From an uncultured Clostridia bacterium (lineage in GTDB: Bacteria > Bacillota > Clostridia > Oscillospirales > Ruminococcaceae), in contig CANQTP010000004.1 of assembly GCA_947626755.1 (NCBI GenBank), positions 34,374-98,373 of the forward strand: DNA of 64,000 nucleotides, in the 5' to 3' direction. The notes beneath the pieces were generated by a model, which was not told the origin of the DNA, ran no database searches, and saw nothing but the letters and a program-made list of their open reading frames with translations. The position numbers and the translations under genes are program-made. Below, one piece after another: positions 58,745 through 64,000 of this stretch (the first letter of the stretch is position 1; every line of letters starts with the position of its first letter).

Positions 58745-59368
58745 TTGGCAGAACGCTGTCCTTTGTGTCAGGGTAAATTACAGAACGGAGAATGTCTTTC
58801 CTGCGGGTACAAAATACCCGACGAGGAAGAAATAAGCGCGCTTTATAACTACGATCCCTCCGATTACCCGCAGCCCGAACAGGAGAAGGAACATATCCGC
58901 GAGATTATCCCCGATGTACAGCCGGAGGAAATTTACCCCGGACGTCCCGAGCCTGTGGATCTTAAAGTCCGAAACAGTCAGGGCGAGACCGTTCGGAAGA
59001 ATTACGGACAGACGGCACAGAATGATCAGCCGTATTATCGGCAGCAGAACAGTCAGTACAATCAGGCGGGACAGTACGGACAGAGCGGCGCACAGCTTCC
59101 GCCTTACTATCAGCAGCTGAATAACCCGTACAGCCCTTACAATAATCAGGGATCTTATCAGCAGAACGGAAATTTCAACGACCTTGCGAACACCGTAAAC
59201 GAGTTTTTTACGAAATACTGGTGGCTTGTACTGCTTTGTCTGTTTGCACCTGTTTTAGGGATCGCTGCTTTTGTGATTCTGAAAAATCAAGGCAAAGCAG
59301 ATAAGAAATATAATACGATATTTACTATCCTGATAATATTAAGTATATTAAGATTTTTTATCTTCTGA
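58745..59368 (+). CDS. Zinc-ribbon membrane protein with Tyr/Gln/Asn-rich linker
   Basis: A 207-residue protein with no assigned function. An N-terminal zinc ribbon (CPLC ... CLSCG, residues 4-20) is followed by an acidic stretch and a Tyr/Gln/Asn/Pro-rich low-complexity linker (about 90-150). A C-terminal helix pair (WWLVLLCLFAPVLGIAAFVIL; IFTILIILSILRFFIF) follows. The start is TTG after GGGGGTG. It lies between accC and accD, a place where the acetyl-CoA carboxylase genes are usually adjacent. Confidence 0.8.
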   Translation: MAERCPLCQGKLQNGECLSCGYKIPDEEEISALYNYDPSDYPQPEQEKEHIREIIPDVQPEEIYPGRPEPVDLKVRNSQGETVRKNYGQTAQNDQPYYRQQNSQYNQAGQYGQSGAQLPPYYQQLNNPYSPYNNQGSYQQNGNFNDLANTVNEFFTKYWWLVLLCLFAPVLGIAAFVILKNQGKADKKYNTIFTILIILSILRFFIF

Positions 59369-59385
59369 TAAAAGGAGTGAAGACC

Positions 59386-60270
59386 ATGGGGCTTGAAGAC
59401 CTTTTCAACGTGGTAAAAACACGTTTCAACGCCACGGCGGAGGACAATAAGGACGACAAGGACAGCGGAGACAGCGCGGTGAAAGTTCCCGATAATATGC
59501 TTTTCAAATGTCCGCGGTGCCTGAATGTCATCATGACGGACGAGCTTGAAAAAAATCTGAAAGTCTGCCCGAAGTGCAATTACCATTCCAGACTTACGGC
59601 GCAGGAACGTATCCAGCTTATTGCTGACAAGAACAGCTTTTCCGAATTTGATGCGGATATGTTAAGCAAAAACCCCATTGATTTCCCCGATTACGAGGAG
59701 AAACAACAGGCTTTGCGAAGCAGCACGGGGCTGAAAGACGCAGTCGTTACGGGCGAATGTACTATCCGCGGGGAACGCTGCGTTCTGGGCGTTATGGACG
59801 CGCGGTATATGATGGCTTCCATGGGCAGCGTTGTGGGCGAAAAGATAACCCGCGCTTTTGAATTTGCCACAGAAAACAGACTCCCCGTGATAATGTTCAC
59901 CGCTTCGGGCGGCGCAAGAATGCAGGAAGGCATAGTTTCCCTCATGCAAATGGCGAAAACCAGCGGCGCAGTGGCAAGACACAGCGATGCGGGACTTCTG
60001 TACATAACGGTGCTTACAGACCCCACCACAGGCGGAGTAACGGCTTCCTTTGCGTCTCTGGGGGATATTATAATTGCCGAACCGAAAGTCCTTGTGGGCT
60101 TTGCGGGCAGGCGCGTCATTGAGGGAACTATAAAACAGCGGCTCCCCGACGATTTCCAGTCGGCGGAATTTGCGCTTGAACACGGTTTCGCGGACATGAT
60201 AGTGGAAAGAAAATCCATGCGGCGGACTATCGCCCATATTTTAAAGCTTCATAAGGGGGCGCACGCATAA
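59386..60270 (+). CDS. accD: Acetyl-CoA carboxylase carboxyltransferase subunit beta
   Basis: AccD is one half of the carboxyltransferase. The 294-residue protein has the zinc ribbon CPRCLNVI...CPKCNYHSRL and the crotonase-like core (VVGEKITRAFEFATENRLPVIMFTASGGARMQEGI). The ATG at 59386 has AGGAG eight bases upstream. Its stop codon overlaps the accA start (TAATG). Confidence 0.97.
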   Translation: MGLEDLFNVVKTRFNATAEDNKDDKDSGDSAVKVPDNMLFKCPRCLNVIMTDELEKNLKVCPKCNYHSRLTAQERIQLIADKNSFSEFDADMLSKNPIDFPDYEEKQQALRSSTGLKDAVVTGECTIRGERCVLGVMDARYMMASMGSVVGEKITRAFEFATENRLPVIMFTASGGARMQEGIVSLMQMAKTSGAVARHSDAGLLYITVLTDPTTGGVTASFASLGDIIIAEPKVLVGFAGRRVIEGTIKQRLPDDFQSAEFALEHGFADMIVERKSMRRTIAHILKLHKGAHA

Positions 60271-61085
60271 TGGAAAAGCTTAATAAATTCACTCCCTATG
60301 AACGTCTTGAGATCGTTCGGCAGAAAGGCAGACCCACGGTCAGAGACTATATCCCGCTGATATTTGACGAGTTTATCGAAATGCACGGCGACAGGCTTTT
60401 CGGAGACGACGGCGCAATTATGGGCGGTATCGGTTCTATAAGCGGGATCCCCGTTACCATAATTGCCGAAGTCAAGGGCAGGAACATCAACGAAAACAAG
60501 GAATGCAACTTCGCCATGCCAAATCCCGAGGGCTACAGAAAGGCTCTGCGGCTTGCAAAACAGGCGGAGAAGTTCCATCGCCCCGTAATATGCTTTATCG
60601 ACACGCCGGGTGCGTTCGCGGGCGTTGATGCGGAAAAGCGCGGTCAGGGCGAAGCAATTGCACGCAATCTGATGGAATTCATGCGGCTGCGCACTCCCAT
60701 AATAAGCATAGTTCTCGGCGAAGGCGGCAGCGGCGGCGCACTTGCGCTCGGCGTCTGCGATGAGTTGGCTGTTCTGGAAAATTCCATATACTCGGTAATT
60801 TCTCCCCGCGGATTCGCTTCTATCCTCTGGAAGGACGCAGGCAAGGAGAAAGAAGCCTGCTCCATAATGAAGGTCACAGCGGAAGATATGATCGAACTGG
60901 GCGTTGCGGAGAAGGTCATAGAAGAGCCTATAGGCGGTGCTCATAACGATGTTGGACAAACTGCCGAAAACATTGCAGAATTTTTGTATAAAACGCTGAC
61001 TAAAAAAATGAAAATAGATATTGACGTTTTGCTAAATGAACGGTATACTAAATTTAGAAAAATCGGTGAGTTTGAGGAAGGATAA
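60270..61085 (+). CDS. accA: Acetyl-CoA carboxylase carboxyltransferase subunit alpha
   Basis: AccA is the other half of the carboxyltransferase. The 271-residue protein has GDRLFGDDGAIMGGIGSI, CFIDTPGAFAGVDAEKRGQGEAIARNL and ISIVLGEGGSGGALALGVCD. The start shares one base with the accD stop codon. Confidence 0.97.
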   Translation: MEKLNKFTPYERLEIVRQKGRPTVRDYIPLIFDEFIEMHGDRLFGDDGAIMGGIGSISGIPVTIIAEVKGRNINENKECNFAMPNPEGYRKALRLAKQAEKFHRPVICFIDTPGAFAGVDAEKRGQGEAIARNLMEFMRLRTPIISIVLGEGGSGGALALGVCDELAVLENSIYSVISPRGFASILWKDAGKEKEACSIMKVTAEDMIELGVAEKVIEEPIGGAHNDVGQTAENIAEFLYKTLTKKMKIDIDVLLNERYTKFRKIGEFEEG

Positions 61086-61150
61086 AATTTCCTGAAATTT
61101 CCGATAAGGTCAGACATAAGGACAAAAACCTCCGCGATCTTGGTGTGTTT

Positions 61151-61178
61151 TTGCTCTTTATAACTAAAATGCTAAAAT
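61151..61178 (+). promoter_or_regulatory. Probable promoter of acpP
   Basis: TTGCTC and TAAAAT are separated by 16 bases and lie just before the acpP ribosome-binding site in a 113-base gap after accA. The -35 is a moderate match. An independent promoter would suit the high demand for ACP, but the leader would be very short. Confidence 0.45.
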
Positions 61179-61198
61179 TATGAACGGAGGCAATTCAA

Positions 61199-61432
61199 AT
61201 GGTATTTGAAAAGGTAAAAGAGATCATTGTCGATCAGCTCGGCATAGAGGAGGACGAAAAGGTCGTTGCAGGCGCTAATATTCAGGAAGATCTGGGCGCT
61301 GACTCTCTGGACGTTGTTGATCTTGTAATGAGCCTTGAAGAAGAATTTGACATCGAGATCCCCGACGAAGCCGTTGAGCAGATCAAGACCGTTGGCGACA
61401 TCGTTAAGTATATCGAGGACGCTACCAAGTAA
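61199..61432 (+). CDS. acpP: Acyl carrier protein
   Basis: ACP carries the growing acyl chain on phosphopantetheine. The 77-residue acidic helical protein has the attachment Ser in [27 protein letters not shown] strong GGAGG precedes the ATG. It closes the fatty-acid gene set, whereas it is often next to fabH/fabD in related bacteria. Confidence 0.97.
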   Translation: MVFEKVKEIIVDQLGIEEDEKVVAGANIQEDLGADSLDVVDLVMSLEEEFDIEIPDEAVEQIKTVGDIVKYIEDATK

Positions 61433-61498
61433 GATGTTCTGACAAATCACGCCGCGGGAAATTTTCTGCGGCGCGTTTTTGTGTAAAGGAGAAATAAC

Positions 61499-62332
61499 AT
61501 GGAAAAATATGCACTTTTAGGCTATCCCCTGAAACATACAATGTCGCCGCCGATACACAAGCGGCTCTTTGAACTGGACGGGAACGTTTCCGCAGAATAT
61601 GAAGTCTGCGAGACAAAACCCGAGGATCTGGCAGGAGAAGCGGGATATCTTAATTCTCTGAACGGATACAATATCACGATCCCATTCAAGGTGGATATTA
61701 TAAAATTCCTTGACGAGCTGGATGATTCCGCAAAGCGTTACAATTCGGTGAACTGCGTTGCGCGCCGTGATGGAAAGAACATCGGCTATAACACCGACTG
61801 TTTCGGGTTCCTGCGTTCTCTGGAAGCGGCAGGCGCACGTCTTGACGGAAAGGTATTGCAGATAGGCTGCGGCGGCGTTGGCAGAATGATGGCGATAGAA
61901 GCCGCTCTGCACGGCGCGGAACTTACCATAGTTTCGCTTCCCGAATTTATCGAAGGCGCAAAGAAAGCCGCGGAAGAAGCTCTTGCGCTTGTTCCCGCAG
62001 CTAAGATAAAGGTCATAACTCACAAGGAGATAGACGGGGATTTTGATCTGCTTGTAAATGCAAGTCCTGTGGGAATGTTCCCTAAGACTGAAGAATGTCC
62101 TGTAACGGAAGAGGTCATAAAAAGCTGCAAATGCGTTTTTGATGCGATATACAATCCCGATGTTACAAAGCTGATGGATATTGCAATGAAAAACGGCATA
62201 AAAGCGGTAGGCGGCATGGCAATGCTCGTATGGCAGGCAGCTGTTGCACATGAGATATGGAGCGGCGCAAAGTACCGCGACGAGGATATTGAAGTCATTA
62301 TCGAGGACATGAAAAAACTGTTGAAGAAATGA
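61499..62332 (+). CDS. aroE: Shikimate dehydrogenase
   Basis: AroE reduces 3-dehydroshikimate with NADPH in aromatic amino acid synthesis. The 277-residue protein has LGYPLKHTMSPPIHKRLF, the catalytic Lys in ITIPFKVDI, the Asn/Asp pair region VNCVARRDGKNIGYNTDCFGF and the cofactor loop QIGCGGVGRMMA. It follows acpP after 66 bases and ends at a terminator. Confidence 0.95.
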   Translation: MEKYALLGYPLKHTMSPPIHKRLFELDGNVSAEYEVCETKPEDLAGEAGYLNSLNGYNITIPFKVDIIKFLDELDDSAKRYNSVNCVARRDGKNIGYNTDCFGFLRSLEAAGARLDGKVLQIGCGGVGRMMAIEAALHGAELTIVSLPEFIEGAKKAAEEALALVPAAKIKVITHKEIDGDFDLLVNASPVGMFPKTEECPVTEEVIKSCKCVFDAIYNPDVTKLMDIAMKNGIKAVGGMAMLVWQAAVAHEIWSGAKYRDEDIEVIIEDMKKLLKK

Positions 62333-62335
62333 AAA

Positions 62336-62368
62336 CAGCTCCGATGATCTTTCATCGGAGCTGCTTTT
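62336..62368. terminator. Bidirectional terminator between aroE and nadB
   Basis: A 12-base perfect stem (CAGCTCCGATGA with its complement) around a TCTT loop is followed by CTTTT. On the minus strand it is followed by TTTTC. It lies between the convergent aroE and nadB stop codons. Confidence 0.9.
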
Positions 62369-63830
62369 ATATTACTTCTTTGAGTATCAGGTACGCAACA
62401 GTGGTGAGCGACTTGGCTTCAACATAATTGTAGTCAATGATGTAATTTCCTTCTTCAAGCATACGCTTTATCTCGGAAACCCGCTCAAAGCCCGCAAGCG
62501 CTTCCTGCATATTGGGAATTACAAAATAGGACTTCTGCATGATATGGCGCACTTCGGTGCGTATTCCCTGCGGAACGGGAACTGCGTCCTCCCGCACGGG
62601 GAAATTGCCGCTTTCAAGAGTCTCCAGACTGTAGTCCTTGGAATTTGCTATGCGCCGTCCGATGTCCTCCGCCGCCTGTCTGCCGAAAACCAACGCTTCA
62701 AGCAAGGAATTGGAAGCAAGGCGGTTGTTTCCGTGTACGCCTGTGTGGGAACATTCACCCACGGCGTAAAGTCCGTCAATAGAGGACATTGCCGAGGTGG
62801 AAACGTTGATCCCGCCCATAAGATAATGCTGGCAAGGATAGATCGGGATCATGTCTTTTGTCATGTCGATGCCCTGACTGAGCAGGTATTTGTAAATCAT
62901 CGGGAATCTGTCTTTCAGGAACTCGGGGTCTTTGTGGGTAATATCCAGATAGAACTCGTCCGAGTTCAGACGTCTGCCTTCGGTGACGATGGCGTGGGAA
63001 ACCACATCACGGGGCGCAAGTTCAAGGCGTTCGTCATAATTCTGCATGAAGCGTTCCTTGTTGCAGTTTTTCAGATATGCGCCTTCGCCGCGTACAGCTT
63101 CGGAAATAAGGAAACATTCGCGGGTGTGCCTGTTGTTGAACGCTGTGGGGTGGAACTGTATAAGAGACAGGTTCTTGATATTCGCACCCATTTCATATGC
63201 GAATGTAATGCCGTCTCCCGTTGCGATAGCGGAGTTGGTGGTGAAATCGTACACCCTGCCTATTCCGCCCGTTGCAAGCACAAAATATCGGCTGTTAAAG
63301 GTGGTATGCTCCTCGTTGAAAAGTATATCCGCGGAAAATCCCGTGGAAGTCTTTTTCAGTCTGCAAAGCAGGGCATTTTCCAGAATGTCGATATTGGGGC
63401 GGTTCTTGACAGTCTCCTGCAATTTAGTAGTTATCTCGAAGCCTGTGGAATCCCTGTGGTGGAAGATCCTGCGGCGGGAGTGACCGCCTTCAAGAGTTCT
63501 GTGGAGTTCACCGTGTTCGTCCCTGTCGAAATCAACGCCGAGAGAAAGGATAGTTTCTATTTCGTGGGCGGCTTCATTCACGAGGATCTTCAGGCTGTCG
63601 GGGTTATTCTTGAATCCGCCTGCGATAAGTGTATCCTGAGTATGCAGGCTCACGCTGTCGTCTGTAGGCTTATAGACGGCGGCAATGCCTCCCTGCGCGA
63701 GAGCGGAGTTACAGAGTATCAGTTCATGCTTGGTTATGAGCAGGACTTTCAGATCCTGCGGCAGGTTGATGGCGGTATAAAGTCCGCCTGCGCCTGTACC
63801 TGCTATTATAACATCATAGTTTGTAGTCAT
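62367..63830 (-). CDS. nadB: L-aspartate oxidase
   Basis: NadB oxidises aspartate to iminoaspartate, the first step of de novo NAD synthesis. The 487-residue flavoprotein has the FAD motif VIIAGTGAGGLYTAINL, the substrate region LHRTLEGGHSRRRIFHHRDSTG, YLMGGINV and the C-terminal FAD region GECSHTGVHGNNRLASNSLLEALVFG. nadA and nadC, its usual neighbours, are not in the window. Confidence 0.95.
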   Translation of the reverse strand: MTTNYDVIIAGTGAGGLYTAINLPQDLKVLLITKHELILCNSALAQGGIAAVYKPTDDSVSLHTQDTLIAGGFKNNPDSLKILVNEAAHEIETILSLGVDFDRDEHGELHRTLEGGHSRRRIFHHRDSTGFEITTKLQETVKNRPNIDILENALLCRLKKTSTGFSADILFNEEHTTFNSRYFVLATGGIGRVYDFTTNSAIATGDGITFAYEMGANIKNLSLIQFHPTAFNNRHTRECFLISEAVRGEGAYLKNCNKERFMQNYDERLELAPRDVVSHAIVTEGRRLNSDEFYLDITHKDPEFLKDRFPMIYKYLLSQGIDMTKDMIPIYPCQHYLMGGINVSTSAMSSIDGLYAVGECSHTGVHGNNRLASNSLLEALVFGRQAAEDIGRRIANSKDYSLETLESGNFPVREDAVPVPQGIRTEVRHIMQKSYFVIPNMQEALAGFERVSEIKRMLEEGNYIIDYNYVEAKSLTTVAYLILKEVI

Positions 63831-63865
63831 GACTCTTTCCTTCTTTTGTGTAAAAAGTTACCTAT

Positions 63866-63894
63866 ATTATATCACACTTATTTTGAGAAATCAA
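63866..63894 (-). promoter_or_regulatory. Promoter of nadB
   Basis: On the minus strand TTGATT and TATAAT are separated by 17 bases, starting transcription about 30 bases before the ATG. The -35 overlaps the stop codon of the possible upstream gene. The sequence GTGTAAAAAGTTAC after the -10 could be a regulator site, but no NiaR consensus was recognised. Confidence 0.8.
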
Positions 63895-63998
63895 GATATA
63901 AATGATAAATACGCATATCCTTCATCTGCGTTGTCAATAGATATGACCCAAAAAAGAAATTCATCTCCAAGATATGGAAAAACGAAAGTTGAAGTCCT
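63891..63998 (-). CDS. Possible C-terminal end of an upstream gene (cut by window edge)
   Basis: A minus-strand frame open from the right edge encodes 35 residues ending FLFWVISIDNADEGYAYLSFIS before TGA. Composition looks protein-like, but another frame is also open here and the length is too short to judge. If real, its stop overlaps the nadB promoter. Confidence 0.3.
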   Translation of the reverse strand, partial: RTSTFVFPYLGDEFLFWVISIDNADEGYAYLSFIS

Positions 63999-64000
63999 TT

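Noticed and set aside
62544..63905. Long plus-strand open frame (453 codons) opposite nadB
   Set aside because: nadB on the minus strand has clear FAD and active-site motifs, a promoter and a terminator. The opposite frame is an antisense shadow with no recognisable motif and no ribosome-binding site.
1..64000. tRNA, rRNA or prophage structural genes
   Set aside because: No cloverleaf, rRNA-like segment, integrase or transposase gene was recognised anywhere in the window.

Overview
The window reads as chromosome of a low-to-mid GC Gram-positive bacterium of the class Clostridia, most likely a motile member of the Oscillospiraceae/Ruminococcus group. This placement is an inference from several traits. 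The fla operon has the Firmicutes order and contains FliY, FlbD and a TIGR02530-type protein. Ribosome-binding sites are strong AGGAGG types, often with TTG starts, and promoters are sigma-A-like (TTGACA/TATAAT). Arginine is made by a cyclic ArgJ route, and fatty acids by a fab/acc operon. No rRNA, tRNA or CRISPR was seen.

Layout. (1) 1-21,546, minus strand: one long flagellar operon read flgB-flgC-fliE-fliF-fliG-fliH-fliI-fliJ-fliK-flgD-TIGR02530-flgE-flbD-motA-motB-fliM-fliY-cheY-fliO-fliP-fliQ-fliR-flhB-flhA (flhA runs off the edge). It has a good sigma-A promoter before flgB and an extended -10 promoter between motA and motB. (2) 21.8-36.3 kb, minus strand: all seven genes taking glutamate to arginine (argG, argH, argC, argJ, argB, argD, argF), co-oriented but interrupted by accessory genes. 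These are a HepT/MntA toxin-antitoxin pair, an orphan HicB, a RhuM-Fic protein, a lipoprotein, two alpha/beta hydrolases and a DUF975 membrane protein. Two families of intergenic inverted repeats also lie here. (3) 36.4-38 kb: a small regulatory locus with an XRE repressor, a zincin-like protein, a 77-aa protein and a divergent 116-aa protein, with near-consensus promoters and a palindromic operator. (4) 38-41.6 kb: a metallophosphoesterase, purine nucleoside phosphorylase and type I pullulanase. (5) 41.7-49.3 kb: a YlqG/YlqH-like pair (second FliK-like protein plus an FlhB C-terminal domain) divergent from cheA-cheW-cheR-cheB. (6) 49.4-51.6 kb: two membrane/exported proteins of unknown role and a Nudix hydrolase. 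(7) 52-61.4 kb: type II fatty-acid synthesis, with fabD divergent from fabH-fabG-fabF-accB-fabZ-accC-(zinc ribbon protein)-accD-accA, then acpP. No enoyl-ACP reductase is present. (8) 61.5-63.9 kb: aroE and convergent nadB.

How parts work together: the fla operon gives export apparatus, basal body, hook, stator and switch. The che genes supply the receptor-coupled kinase and adaptation enzymes, with CheY and the CheY-P phosphatase/switch protein FliY encoded in the fla operon. The chemotaxis proteins are non-standard in three ways: CheA carries two P2 domains, CheB has a degenerate receiver with Glu at the phosphorylation position, and FliY carries its CheY-binding-like motif in an internal linker.

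The most unusual structural signal is two families of palindromic intergenic repeats. Family A is built of AATGCGTAAT units; family B is built of GAGTTGAGAG arms around a GC-rich hairpin. Both sit at the 3' ends of genes and repeatedly abut or supply the stop codon. The hairpin tip of family B differs between copies but stays self-complementary.
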